Below, in pieces: positions 18,101 to 27,600 of a DNA stretch of 64,000 nt (position 1 is the stretch's first letter; every line of letters starts with the position of its first letter). This stretch comes from a virus: positions 19,588 to 83,587 of IMG/VR virus record IMGVR_UViG_3300025280_000026. The stretch is one strand, 5' to 3'. The position numbers and the translations under genes are program-made. A model generated the notes under the pieces. The model worked only from the letters and a program-made list of their open reading frames with translations. It was not told where the DNA came from and ran no database searches.

Positions 18101-18683
18101 TTGGATGCCACCTTCGGTCGCTGCCTTGGGCACATTCTCAAGCACACAGCGAAACGCCGAGTTATGGTTTGCTCCTGCAGGCTTCAACCGAGGAGGTCTC
18201 TCTGAAGGTGTGTCTGGTCTAAATGTTGTTAACGTGCGACAAAGGTTAACTTCTGTCGATCGTGACAGGCTCTATGGCGCGAATATCAACCCCATCGCGA
18301 AATTCCCATCGGAGGGCATCGTGGTCTTTGGCCAAAAAACGCTTCAGGTCACTCCTTCCGCATTAGATAGAATCAATGTTAGGAGACTGCTCATTTTCCT
18401 TAAAAAGAGAATTTCTAGAATTTCTGCTAGCATTTTGTTTGAACCCAATGTGCAAACAACGTGGGATCGATTTTTGGGTAGAGTAAATCCCTTGTTAGAA
18501 AGCGTGAAGGCACGATTTGGCTTGGTAGACTTTAAAGTTGTTTTGGATTCCAGCACGACTACAGATGATCTTATTGATCAAAATATCCTTTATGCTAAAG
18601 TTTTCTTGAAGCCGACTAAGGCTATTGAGTTTATCGCACTAGATTTTGTAATTACAAATACCGGTGCGTCATTCGAGGATTAA
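15183..18683 (+). CDS. Contractile tail sheath protein (gp18-like)
   Basis: Sheath subunit that contracts to drive the tube into the cell. The 1166-residue product begins with the usual SPGIFVDEIDDSGI segment and ends with the conserved sheath core: LYGANINPIAKFP, VFGQKTLQ, a helix RRLLIFLKKRISRISASILF, and FKVVLDSSTTTDDLIDQN. It is far longer than T4 gp18 (659 aa): residues ~120-330 and ~490-700 are Gly/Ala/Thr/Asp-rich inserted domains that probably sit on the outer surface. AGGAG precedes the ATG. Confidence 0.94.
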   Translation: MAEKKFKFVSPGIFVDEIDDSGIPNSGGDIGPVIVGRSTRGPGMRPTRIESFSEFVQTFGAPTPGNDTEKDVWRSNNPAGPTYAAYGAQAWLKNNRPLTFVRLMGEEHPSAATAGKAGFKTTNTFNNTNSSNGGAYGLFLINSSSIQGDQQSSPGNFPTGTLAAIWYLQAGAMALTGNVPVGALGGDDDVIATVAHSSPTASVGGFIQNAASNEWTIILNDGTDTDAGAGTCTGKKYTFNFDRNSSKFIRTVFNTNPVLTNSNIASTQQKYWLGETFEGSVAKYITSGSGAGTVFGFIAGLGTSDTVGHHHRQMPAQPSKTGWFISQDSRATYTDYTADGTTYVKQLFRFVSLDDGEWSQSNLKISIADIKAPRNSYEKYGSFSVLVRDIRDSDNAPGIVEKFTNLNLNPSSENFISKRIGDQHLVWDSELSVPGGVARYKMRGDYPNVSRFFRVELNDEVKLGLDTPELLPFGVRGPMRYKGWSFKGRDIQAYQINQKTSVAAAAASVVFQFSDNSSDETTFTFTDALGTSATFEVDRVAADGASVAGAIAMSGYANSGTGLATALETALDASDLRIDTTRSTAKLTLTMQDAGASGNTPIVTAGGVVNVDDSSQGDAMPTQFEGGSDTMGPAHTAATLFLETDPGVVPYKHGIHKGDVDGAGNACAPHAAGKNPIAPHSIPAHSASAAAYSAVPRQALSGAFVFPTISMRSSSLDGNLKDRTDAFFGATFNRLGEATKSNLFDESSIDVVRALAATYSKNSWDPPAEATAVEHAWTFTLDDLQKATSSDFLAAAYVSGSRVSGESFTAASGSYREVLNNGYDRFTAALYGGFNGLDVTEAEPFGNHRLDDSTNVKENYSYYSVKKAIDAIADSESAEMDLLVAPGITNPSITEHMINVCENRGDALAIIDIESDYIPRYESNSAEASRIGTVVSAVNTFKDRGLNSSYGCAFYPWVQVRDSASETFPGKLVWMPPSVAALGTFSSTQRNAELWFAPAGFNRGGLSEGVSGLNVVNVRQRLTSVDRDRLYGANINPIAKFPSEGIVVFGQKTLQVTPSALDRINVRRLLIFLKKRISRISASILFEPNVQTTWDRFLGRVNPLLESVKARFGLVDFKVVLDSSTTTDDLIDQNILYAKVFLKPTKAIEFIALDFVITNTGASFED

Positions 18684-18691
18684 TAAAAAAT

Positions 18692-18715
18692 GGGGGTGAA
18701 ATATGTTTCACCCCC
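18692..18715 (+). other. Perfect hairpin between sheath and tube genes
   Basis: GGGGGTGAAA, loop TATG, TTTCACCCCC: a perfect 10-bp stem. It is not followed by a T-run on the + strand but is preceded by an A-run, so as an intrinsic terminator it would work only leftward, where no gene is seen. It may stabilise or separate the sheath and tube mRNAs. Confidence 0.8.
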
Positions 18716-18752
18716 TAATTAAAAGTAGAACATTTTTTGGAGGATTAATACA

Positions 18753-19301
18753 ATGGCAACAGGATATTGGGCGGATCAAGGCATACAGCCGAAAAGACAA
18801 TATAAATGGATATTACAATTTAGTGAACTAGGCAGCCAAACCGGCCTTATGTCGCTACCACAATGGATTGTTAAAACCGCTAGCAAACCCTCTTTTACCA
18901 TTGGCGAATCCTCACATTCATTTATTAATCATACTTTCCATTTCCCTGGCAAGCTCACATGGTCAGCTGTTGATGTGACCATGGTTGATCCTATCTCTCC
19001 CAACGCCTCAGAGGCACTTATGGAGGCCATCAGGGCGTCTGGCTACGCTTACCCGAATGAAAACCAGGGTAACGAATCAGCTGGTGTTTCTTTTAGCAAG
19101 GAAGCCGCCGTTGGCACTTTGGGTGAAGTAAAACTGATCCAACTTGGTAATACAATGGCGGAACGAATTGAAGAATGGGTGCTACATAATGCTTGGATCA
19201 AAGATGTTAATTTTGGTAGCCTTTCATATGATACGGAAGAGTTAACCAACATTAGTTTAACTTTACGTTATGACTGGGCCCGATTTAATAAATTAAGTTA
19301 A
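18753..19301 (+). CDS. Tail tube protein (gp19-like)
   Basis: Inner tube subunit. The 182-residue product has the gp19 pattern: RQYKWILQFSEL near the start, then LPQWIVKTASKPSFTI, then HTFHFPGKLTWSAVDVTMVD at about 66-85, and a C-terminal LTLRYDWARFNKL. Slightly longer than T4 gp19 (163 aa). TTTGGAGG precedes the ATG. It follows the sheath as in T4. Confidence 0.94.
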   Translation: MATGYWADQGIQPKRQYKWILQFSELGSQTGLMSLPQWIVKTASKPSFTIGESSHSFINHTFHFPGKLTWSAVDVTMVDPISPNASEALMEAIRASGYAYPNENQGNESAGVSFSKEAAVGTLGEVKLIQLGNTMAERIEEWVLHNAWIKDVNFGSLSYDTEELTNISLTLRYDWARFNKLS

Positions 19302-19333
19302 AATAAAACATTAACGCTTTGTTAAGCTTATTG

Positions 19334-19339
19334 TATAAT
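19334..19339 (+). promoter_or_regulatory. Possible -10 box TATAAT before gp26-like gene
   Basis: A perfect TATAAT lies about 32 nt before the next ATG, preceded by TATTG as at 63341. A -35 match is poor (TTAACG at 19311 with 17-bp spacing). Confidence 0.35.
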
Positions 19340-19370
19340 CTATTCTAGAGTTAATTTATCGAGGTGAATA

Positions 19371-20261
19371 ATGTCTAGAAGAAATAACCGTGCCAGAGCA
19401 GGAAGCACAGAAAAAAAAGTTCCTGCTGATTCTTCTGTTGAGGCTACTCTAGCCTCACAAAGTGACGAGAGTGGTTCAAGTTTGCTGTCTTTCGTGACAC
19501 CAACAGAGTTTGTTCAGTTGCCTTCGAAGGGCAAATTTTACCCTTCAGAACATCCTTTACATAATAAAGATGTTGTTGAAATTAAGTACATGACTGCGAA
19601 ACACGAAGATATTCTGACTTCACAAACCTTGCTCAGGAAGGGAATCGCTATTGATCGGTTATTAGAAAGTCTTATTTTAGATAAAAGTATAAAATTAGAT
19701 AATTTGCTTATAGGAGATAAAAATGCAATTACAATAGCAGCCAGGAAAACCGGCTATGGAAGTGAATATGAAACTTCCATGGTATGCCCCGGCTGTGGCA
19801 TAAAACAAAATCATTCTTTTGATTTGGACGAGTTAAAACACAACTTTCCTTTTGAAGAAGAACTAGAAGAATTTAATATAGAATTAACTGCAAATAATAC
19901 ATTTTTAATTAATTTGCCCCAAACAAAAGTTGCTTTAGAAACTCGTTTGCTTAGTGACGCAGATGAGAGAGTATTGGAGAAGACAAGCAAAATGCGTAAA
20001 AAGCACGGTCTCGGCCGTGGAGAAATTACTTTAACCGATAGATTAAAAGCGGTTGTGTTAACAGCAGATGGAGAAACTAATAGAAATATTATAGAGGAAT
20101 TTATTGATAATATGCCAGCTCTTGATGCTAAATTTTTTAGAGCGGCGTATGCCGCGTTAACCCCAAATATCGAAATGAAACAAGAATATCGGTGTGATTC
20201 TTGTGGACACGAAGAGGAGGTAGATGTGCCCCTGTCGGCCGACTTTTTTTGGCCTGGGTGA
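19371..20261 (+). CDS. Baseplate hub / tail assembly protein (gp26-like, T4 baseplate family)
   Basis: A 296-residue protein. After a basic start, EFVQLPSKGKFYPSEHPL at about 46-63 is the hallmark opening of the T4_baseplate (gp26) family. Two Cys pairs, CPGC at about 140 and CDSC near 278, probably bind one zinc, and the C-terminus VDVPLSADFFWPG is typical of the family. The last 38 nt overlap the next reading frame at a seven-T run, suggesting possible frameshifting as in tail-assembly chaperones that precede tape measures. Confidence 0.85.
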   Translation: MSRRNNRARAGSTEKKVPADSSVEATLASQSDESGSSLLSFVTPTEFVQLPSKGKFYPSEHPLHNKDVVEIKYMTAKHEDILTSQTLLRKGIAIDRLLESLILDKSIKLDNLLIGDKNAITIAARKTGYGSEYETSMVCPGCGIKQNHSFDLDELKHNFPFEEELEEFNIELTANNTFLINLPQTKVALETRLLSDADERVLEKTSKMRKKHGLGRGEITLTDRLKAVVLTADGETNRNIIEEFIDNMPALDAKFFRAAYAALTPNIEMKQEYRCDSCGHEEEVDVPLSADFFWPG

Positions 20262-20445
20262 TGAGTATATTGAATCTGTTTATGAACAATTTTTCTTGCT
20301 TAAATACCACGGTGGTTGGAGCTTTATAGAAGCATATAATCTTCCCATACCTCTAAGAACATGGTTTATTAATCGTTTGGCAAAACAATTCGAAACAGAA
20401 ACAGAGGAAATGGAAAAAGCTTATAAAAAAGCAAAAAAATCTTAA
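20224..20445 (+). CDS. gp51-like tail/baseplate assembly protein
   Basis: A 73-residue frame in +1 relative to the preceding gene. The core YIESVYEQFFLLKYHGGWSF, then EAYNLPIPLRTWFINRLAKQ, matches the small gp51-type proteins that follow gp26 homologues. The independent start would be ATG 20224 with AGGAGG only 3 nt away; the first ~12 residues then duplicate coding already used by the upstream gene, so a frameshift fusion is an alternative to independent initiation. Confidence 0.72.
   Translation: MCPCRPTFFGLGDEYIESVYEQFFLLKYHGGWSFIEAYNLPIPLRTWFINRLAKQFETETEEMEKAYKKAKKS
20244..20250 (+). other. Candidate frameshift site (seven-T run)
   Basis: Zero frame reads GAC TTT TTT TGG with stop TGA at 20259. 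Moving one base (+1) or two back (-2) at the T run would fuse the gp26-like protein to the gp51-like frame, which stays open to 20445. Confidence 0.4.
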
Positions 20446-20449
20446 TAGT

Positions 20450-20482
20450 AAGCCGGCTCTCATGCCGGCTTTTATTTTTTTT
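20450..20482 (+). terminator. Rho-independent terminator
   Basis: AAGCCGGC, loop TCTCAT, GCCGGCTT, then a T-rich run broken by one A. An 8-bp GC-rich stem. Confidence 0.92.
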
Positions 20483-20487
20483 AATTA

Positions 20488-20496
20488 ACTACTTAT
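20488..20496 (+). promoter_or_regulatory. Putative late promoter motif ACTACTTAT
   Basis: ACTACTTAT inside ATTAACTACTTAT, identical over 13 bases to the element at 40417-40429, and placed between a terminator and the next gene start. Confidence 0.5.
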
Positions 20497-20519
20497 TTAT
20501 ATGATATGAGGACTAGCGT

Positions 20520-20855
20520 ATGAAAAACGACATAATCGAAATTAATTTAGATATCAAGACCGTTGAAAAACTAGAAGAAGGAGTTATGCACGTTGCTCCC
20601 GCCGCACTCGGAGACGCTGTTAAAATAGCTTTATGGGATATGTTTGGATATCAGGCGGCACCTTCAATTGATTTGAAAGGAACACCACAACAAATTAGTG
20701 CTTTTGTTACTGCTCTAAGCGGGGAAAAGAAGTACTTAGATTCTGTCATGCGAAATGGTCTTGATAGTCCTTCAACATACAAGAGTAAATTTTCGTTGGA
20801 AAATGCTATTGGTAATTTTGAGAGAGAAACTGGCTTAGAATGGCCAATTAAGTAA
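20520..20855 (+). CDS. Hypothetical protein before tape measure
   Basis: A 111-residue alpha/beta protein (IIEINLDIKTVEKLEE at the start) with no recognised domain. ATG at 20520 follows ATGAGGA. It has its own promoter-like element and lies 13 nt before the tape-measure gene, so a tail role is likely but inferred. Confidence 0.75.
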   Translation: MKNDIIEINLDIKTVEKLEEGVMHVAPAALGDAVKIALWDMFGYQAAPSIDLKGTPQQISAFVTALSGEKKYLDSVMRNGLDSPSTYKSKFSLENAIGNFERETGLEWPIK

Positions 20856-20868
20856 TCGGGGCTTTTAA

Positions 20869-23478
20869 ATGGATGAAGATCTGAAAAATTTATTAAGGGA
20901 TTTGATCTCTAAACTGAATCAAACCCCTCCAACCACAACGGGCCCCCCACCGGGTCAACCACCCGGAACGGGCCCGGTTGGTGGTTACGCCGGCGGCGCC
21001 GGTGCTAACATACCCACTCCACAGGATGCTGCAACCATACAACAAATTGGTGAAATGGAGGCTCGACGCAAAAATTATTCAGATGGAATTGCCAGAAGCT
21101 TGGAACAACAGCGCAGCATCGCAAAAAACATTGAAAGTATAATACAGAGAACCCTCAAAATAAAAAGAGAGGAAGAAGCCGCAGCTAGAAATTTATATAA
21201 TGAGCAGCAAAAAGTGGTTCGGGTATTAGAAGAGGATTTGTCATTATCCAAACAGAATTCTTCTGTGACTCAATCGGAAATACAAGCAAAGCAACAAATC
21301 TTATCTCAGCACAAAGGGGAACTACAAGATCTTAAAACAAAACTTGAGTTGAGTGAACGTAGCGCTCAATTAGCTCAGCAAGAAGCCTCTCTTATAGCAC
21401 AGGTTGAGGCTAGAACCCAATCTCTTGTTTCCACGTTATCACAAGGTATTTTAACAGCCAATGCTGCTAGCAAAACTGGCATGTTCGGTGCATTATTCGG
21501 TTCTGGGTCTGGAGCCGGCTTCTTTGAAAAGCTTAAGACTTCTGGAAAAGCTATAGGCCAAATCGCTTCCCCTTTGAACGCTTCTTTAAGCGTGGTTGGG
21601 TACCTTACCGATGCATTTAAAAAATTATTTTGGGCGACAGACGAAACCGCTGCTAAATTTAGAAGAGCTACAGGCGCCGGCCAAGAATATACCAAGGTCT
21701 TAACTCAAACAATACAAAGAAACACGCGCTTTGGAATCATAACCGAAGAGGCCGGCAGGGCCATGACAGCGCTTCATACTCAAATGAGAAGTTTTTCCGG
21801 CGCCACTGACAGCGCCCAAAGGTCGGTTATAGACTTAACATTGCGAATGACTCGCTTGGGTGTTTCTGAACAAACTACAGCCCGAATGACAGATATGCTT
21901 ACCAAAGCTATGGGGATGAATATAAATCAAGCCATCGCTGCCCAAGACAAAATAGCTGTATACGCTCGGCAGATTAAAGTGAGCGAACAAGAAGCTGCCC
22001 AGGCATTTTTGCAATTCTCAGGTGCTTTGGCAGCCCATGGCCCGAATATGATTAATGTTTTTAAAGGCTTGATTTCGCAAGTTAAACAAACAGGGGTTGA
22101 AATGAGTTCCCTTGTTAATATCGCCAACCAATTTGATACATTTGAATCTGCAGCTGCTTCAGTAGGTAAATTAAATGCATTACTGGGCGGTAGTCACCTG
22201 AATTCTCTTCGAATGGTGAATGCAACGGAATCAGAGAGAATAAGATTAGTTGCAGAAGCTGTCCGAGCGTCCGGAGCTAATATTAATGCCCTTGGTCGTT
22301 TTACACAAAAAGCACTTGCTCAAGCCATCGGCGCCAAAGACTCTGCAGAAGCAATGAAGATCCTTCGCGGACAATTAAATATGTTAACTCCTGCAGAATT
22401 ACAAGCTGCAGAAGCGATGGAAGCGAATAAACGAAAAGCAGAAGAAAACATGTCGATTCAAATGAAGTTAAAGACAATTTTGTTGTCCTTGGCCAATTCT
22501 CTAATGCCACTTATCGAAAAATTGCATGAAAATAGAGATGCAATTGTTGATGTTATTACCAGGGTCGCAGCCTTTATGCAGAAAAACGGCGCTTTAATAG
22601 CTCAGTTCGCTATTCTTTTTCCTGTAATACGAACTGGAGTTTCTCTTGTTGGAGGCCTCTCTACAGCTTTTAGAGCCATGGGTGTAAGCGCCGGCGCCGC
22701 AAGATTGGGTATACTGGGCCTCGGCGCCGGCGTACTTTATTTTGCAACACAGTTGTTGAAACCTATGTTCTCACCATCCGCGATCCGCGCCACTCCAGAA
22801 TTCGCTGATGATATAAAAAAGCTTGGTGACAAAGCTTTGCTTGCACAAAGTCCAATGCGCGACCTGGGCGTGGAAACAGGTAAACTGGCAAGAAATTTAT
22901 CTATAGGCGCCCAGGCCACAGCTCAGTTGGGTAGTGCTTATGAAGTTGTTGGAAAGCATTCTTCCAAAGCCGCCAGTGGGGTACGAGCCGTATCCTCTGC
23001 CGGCCGAAACGCCAGCAAGGATATGCAAAAAGCTGCTAATAGCACTGCGCAATTGGCTTTCGGCGTCCAGTCAATACAAAAAAATGTTGATAAGTTGAAC
23101 ACTGCTAAATTGGCTGATTTCGGTCAAAAAATAAACCTTGTGACTGAAAATCTAAATTTGACGGATGCTCAAAATGAAAACATTCAAAAAACAGTGACAA
23201 ATATTAATAGGGTAGCAATGGTGGGCCAACAAGCCACCGAGCATGCCTCTGCAGCCGGCGTAGAACGCCTTGCCGTGGCTGTTAATAAATTTAATTTAAC
23301 GCAAGTAACTCAAACGACACAAACCGCTGCAGCAGCTTCTGCCGGTGGTCAAAGGAACGTCATCATCGAGACGCCCCGGGATGTAATCGTAGACTTAGAC
23401 GGGATTACTGTCGGTCGTGCAGCGCTGCAATTTATAGACAAAGAAAGAAGTTCAAGAACCTTGGTCGGTCGGTCATAG
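20869..23478 (+). CDS. Tail tape measure protein
   Basis: An 869-residue protein that sets tail length and is ejected with DNA. Features: a Pro/Gly-rich linker at ~25-55, long charged coiled coil at ~60-185, an Ala/Gly-rich helical body, hydrophobic segments at about 572-596 (IAQFAILFPVIRTGVSLVGG) and 613-631 (LGILGLGAGVLYFATQLL), and a further helical C-terminal part. Long helices plus membrane-active hydrophobic patches and its place after the gp26/gp51-like pair support the call, although it has no strong sequence likeness to T4 gp29 that I can see. Confidence 0.85.
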   Translation: MDEDLKNLLRDLISKLNQTPPTTTGPPPGQPPGTGPVGGYAGGAGANIPTPQDAATIQQIGEMEARRKNYSDGIARSLEQQRSIAKNIESIIQRTLKIKREEEAAARNLYNEQQKVVRVLEEDLSLSKQNSSVTQSEIQAKQQILSQHKGELQDLKTKLELSERSAQLAQQEASLIAQVEARTQSLVSTLSQGILTANAASKTGMFGALFGSGSGAGFFEKLKTSGKAIGQIASPLNASLSVVGYLTDAFKKLFWATDETAAKFRRATGAGQEYTKVLTQTIQRNTRFGIITEEAGRAMTALHTQMRSFSGATDSAQRSVIDLTLRMTRLGVSEQTTARMTDMLTKAMGMNINQAIAAQDKIAVYARQIKVSEQEAAQAFLQFSGALAAHGPNMINVFKGLISQVKQTGVEMSSLVNIANQFDTFESAAASVGKLNALLGGSHLNSLRMVNATESERIRLVAEAVRASGANINALGRFTQKALAQAIGAKDSAEAMKILRGQLNMLTPAELQAAEAMEANKRKAEENMSIQMKLKTILLSLANSLMPLIEKLHENRDAIVDVITRVAAFMQKNGALIAQFAILFPVIRTGVSLVGGLSTAFRAMGVSAGAARLGILGLGAGVLYFATQLLKPMFSPSAIRATPEFADDIKKLGDKALLAQSPMRDLGVETGKLARNLSIGAQATAQLGSAYEVVGKHSSKAASGVRAVSSAGRNASKDMQKAANSTAQLAFGVQSIQKNVDKLNTAKLADFGQKINLVTENLNLTDAQNENIQKTVTNINRVAMVGQQATEHASAAGVERLAVAVNKFNLTQVTQTTQTAAAASAGGQRNVIIETPRDVIVDLDGITVGRAALQFIDKERSSRTLVGRS

Positions 23479-23491
23479 GAGGTAATTAATA

Positions 23492-24247
23492 ATGGCAGTA
23501 TGGAGTAGTTCGGATGTTAATGACACAAAAAGTTTTGAAGACATAATTTTCACTTATGCTTCCATTAAAGGGGGTCAACATCATTATAGGGTTAAATTTA
23601 GTGCCTTTGTTACTGGCTTTTCAGATAATTTTACTCAGGCTTGGTCGACAACTAGCGTTTATGGTAAACAAGACTCTATTGAAACTTATCAAGGCACTCG
23701 CCGCATGATAGATTTATCATGGGATGTGCCTTCCAACGGCCCAAAACAAGGTTGGGGGAATATGGTGAAACTCGAAACTTTGATTAAAATGCTATATCCA
23801 ATGTACGATGTTCAAAGTACAAGAATAAACGCTGCTACAATTAACAAACCTCCTCTTTTGAGGCTTAAATTCGCTAATTTAATTAAAAACCACAAAGGCG
23901 AAGGCCTGTTAGGACATGTTAATGGTTTTACTTTTAACCCGAGCATGGAACATGGCATGTATAATACAAATAATACCCGGCAAAAAGCCATAGGAATCCC
24001 CAATTTCGGACTGATCCCAAAAGTTTATAGTATGAGATGTCAATTTACTGTCCTTCACGAGCAGGATTTAGGATTCAAAAGCAGCGACAATAGATTTTTC
24101 AACTCAATTGGTGACGGTGAGTCGGGCTTCCCCTATGGTTTTACAGGCAAGCGGGCCGAAGTAGTTGCGGTTAACAAAGGCACAACGGTCAGCCCCCCAT
24201 CAACCGGTGTGACCACGGGCCAAGAGAAAAAAATAACAGGAGGATAA
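23492..24247 (+). CDS. Putative baseplate / tail structural protein
   Basis: A 251-residue protein with AGGAGG upstream. The N-terminal half is beta-rich, with FVTGFSDNFTQAWSTTSVYG at about 39-58 followed by a QDSIETYQGTRRMIDLSWDV segment; this reads like a tube-fold domain such as those in tube initiator or tube cap proteins (gp54/gp48 position), but the assignment is only by position and fold impression. Confidence 0.7.
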   Translation: MAVWSSSDVNDTKSFEDIIFTYASIKGGQHHYRVKFSAFVTGFSDNFTQAWSTTSVYGKQDSIETYQGTRRMIDLSWDVPSNGPKQGWGNMVKLETLIKMLYPMYDVQSTRINAATINKPPLLRLKFANLIKNHKGEGLLGHVNGFTFNPSMEHGMYNTNNTRQKAIGIPNFGLIPKVYSMRCQFTVLHEQDLGFKSSDNRFFNSIGDGESGFPYGFTGKRAEVVAVNKGTTVSPPSTGVTTGQEKKITGG

Positions 24248-24251
24248 TAAT

Positions 24252-24596
24252 ATGGCTTTCGTCAAAAGAAATTCAAATAGAAACGTTATATTCAACAAAA
24301 AAAGAGTCTATAAATCTTTTTTTGATAAAAGATATATTGATAGGATTGAACATTATGACACTCCTGTTTTATACTATCCAGAGCAAGAAGAAATAAATGA
24401 GTTTGAAATTGTGAATGTGATTTGGAAAGTGGGCGATAGGTTTTCAAAACTGGCTCACGAACATTATGGAAATTCAAGATTGTGGTGGGTAATCGCGTGG
24501 TATAATAAGAAACCAACGGATTCTGATGTAGAACATGGAGATATGATTGAAATACCATTCCCACTTCAGGCTGTGATGTCTTCTTATGGTTACTAA
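24252..24596 (+). CDS. LysM-type baseplate wedge protein (gp53-like)
   Basis: A 114-residue protein. Residues ~60-105 form a LysM-like domain: WKVGDRFSKLAHEHYGNSRL, WWVIAWYN, and the closing HGDMIEIPFP. LysM-bearing small proteins in this position correspond to gp53 of T4-type baseplates. AGGAGG precedes the ATG. Confidence 0.82.
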   Translation: MAFVKRNSNRNVIFNKKRVYKSFFDKRYIDRIEHYDTPVLYYPEQEEINEFEIVNVIWKVGDRFSKLAHEHYGNSRLWWVIAWYNKKPTDSDVEHGDMIEIPFPLQAVMSSYGY

Positions 24597-24615
24597 TTAA
24601 AAAGGATAGGATAAA

Positions 24616-27600
24616 GTGGCGAATGTAGTTAAATTAACTGGCGTATTTGGTAACCTCAGAGATCTGTTGAAGAATGAGAAAGTGTGTAACGGCAAAATCA
24701 AGGGTCTGACTGACGATCAGGTCGATGATGCTGAGCACATTGCTCATCTTCTCGCCATCCAAACCCTCGGCGATCGAGTTGGGTTCTACTTCAATCTCTT
24801 ACGTTTGCCGCTGATGCCTACTGGCGCCAACAAACATATTATCCCAGGTTTAAAACCCGGCACGGACAAAGAACCCGCCGCCATCACGCCGGAACAGCTT
24901 TTAAGTTTTGGTGTTGCTCTAAAAACTGATTCATCTGCTGATCCTGCAAACTACAAGGCGACAATTGAAAATTTAGCAAAACAACTTATTGGTGGTAGTA
25001 ACCATGTTCTAAACAAAGCATTTCTGCACCAACTTATTACTAATAAAAGTACAGGCACCGACGCCAAAAGCAATAAAATTGGTTCCGTAATAAAGGAGAT
25101 AGATAAGCTTATCGCCCTCGGTGCCAACACTCTTCGCGCGCGCCAGAAAGACGCCGGCTCCGCTCTTGGTTTCGTCGATCTTCGAGCCTTCATCGGCGGT
25201 AAACTTCCAGTAGGCTTGGGTTTAAACCCAAAATTTACAAGCAACTTGGTAAAATTTTTAGATGCCCGCTTTGCGTTAACATTAAATGAAATCAAGTCTC
25301 CCATCGATAAAACAATATTTGAAAGACTTTTATTCGAGACTTTAGCAAAATGCGGCGAAACGAACGAGGCTTCCGGCATTCTAAAATATTTAATGGATCC
25401 TGGCACAAACGTCGCTCCACCAACGCCCTTCGTCACCGGCGACAAGATCGACCTCCCCGACGACAATACAGCAGGAACAAGACCTGTTGGTTTTTATCTC
25501 GGCACCCAAGGCGGCCAAAACGCGCTCGGTTTCACTTCTGATAGCGTAGCTAAACTTACAAAAGCATTTTTAGTTAGTATCAAGGACCAGAGAATAGTAA
25601 TCAACGACAGCACCGTCTCAAGCACCGGCAGACTTAGTTCATATTACGCAGTTTTCATAGACAAATTCGACCCCATATGTCGCGAGTTCGTCGACCCAAC
25701 AAACGATTCAGCCACCAACGTAGCCGAGCAGATCGGCAACCCTCTAGAATTAAAAAGAAGGCGCCTACAAAATATTAGATGTGTTTTACCTTTATTCGAG
25801 CACCTTTATTCAAGTCCGAATGCGCAAACTTTAAGGGATCCCGGCCTCGTTGGGGTATATTCAAAACATTATACACACACGCTGGGATCACAAAAAACCA
25901 CCTCAACAAAACTTCCTAGAAAGTTTTTTGCAAGTACTCAACATCCTTTAGTTTTTGCACATACGAAAAATGTTGATTTTTTTATTAATAAATTGTTTAA
26001 CTACGACACAACTGGTAAAAAAGTAAAAACTTTTTTGGAAACTACAAACACTGATATTTCTTTTCTTCAACCTAGAATCCGCATCTACAAAGTATTATAT
26101 GATGATGAAAGAAATGAGATAGAGATACCGATTGAGTTTTCAAATAAGATAGAAATCGTCAAGCCTTCTGGTGTTTATGAAAGGGAAAATGCTGGGATCA
26201 AACGAATTCGTATAAATAGACTAGGACAAACCCCCGCAACTTTTGATAAGTGGATTTCGGTCGATGCTAGTTTCATATTTGATAGCGTTAATGCCTTCAC
26301 AAAATGTCGTAAATCAAATAAAGAATATTCTTATGTTGATTTATTGAGGAGACCCATTAAATATACTCGAAATTCTCCGGACCAAATAAAAACGTACCTC
26401 AAACAAGCAAAAGAAGTATCAACCAAAGATGATATAAAGAAATTTGCTGAATACATGAATTCAGTTAGTTTAGATGTATACAATCCAGAATATTTTGAAA
26501 TAAAACTTGAAGTTGGCTGGTCTTTTAACGAACAAGTTTTCGTGAATTCAAGAGACCGCGGTGACCTCCGTCGCGATTTAAAGGATTTTTTGAACAGAAC
26601 AAATTTAGTTTTGTATTTATATTTGACAACACATAACTTTACATTTCGCAACGATGGCACCATCTCCTTGGATATTAAATATATGGGCCGCGCAGCTGCG
26701 CAGCTAATGGATTCATTTGATACTAATGTATTCCACACGCCAAATTTGAAGTATTATAGAAGATCTTCCCAAGCTCTGTCTGAGTTGCTTGACATATCAT
26801 CTGGTCTAAAAACTAGTGATGGTGGACTTGAACCCGAAGATCAGAAAAAGCTTCGTCAAATGAAAAATCGATTGACTGCCAAATTGAGTCAAGAGAGATC
26901 TGAATTAACCAGTCAATTGTGGAAACGCTTGGTCGACCAAGAAAAAACATTGCTTCAACCGGCAGAGGTAGAAGGGAAAGATAAACCCACACATATGTTG
27001 AAACTAACAATGCCAGAACACTTTGCCTTTTTTGATGCGAACGCATTGAAAGAGGAATTCCAAATTAATCTGCCCGGATCCCAGGAGAAGGAATTCGAAA
27101 ACAAATCCGAAGAAGTTGTTTTAGATCCAGCTTTAATTATGGCTCATTACCGTGCTAAGTTGAAAGGTTCGAATGCCAAGCCAGGGGATATAATGCAACT
27201 AAGCGTTGTTAAGAAAAACGGACATTTTCAAGGCGAAGAGGGAGTTCCCCAAACCGCCGATGAAGCGTCGAGGGCATACGAAGAAGGCGATATTTTGAGG
27301 CCTGAAGACTTTGATGCACAGCAACGCGACTCCGATAAGGAGATGGAAGCACTGCCTTTCCAAAAAACATATATGAATAGGAAGGAAAAACAGAAGAAAA
27401 TAGATGTGTATTGTATGAGATACGGATCCGTGATACACACTGCAGTGCAAAACATATGGCAATTTAATCCAGAGGGGTTGAGGGACATAGTTATAATGTT
27501 GAGCGGCACCAAATTTCGGTCTGTGGTCGCAGGCGGAGGCGCCAGATACATGAACTTTGCCGATGTTCCCATTTTGTTTGAAGACTGGAAACGCTTTATA

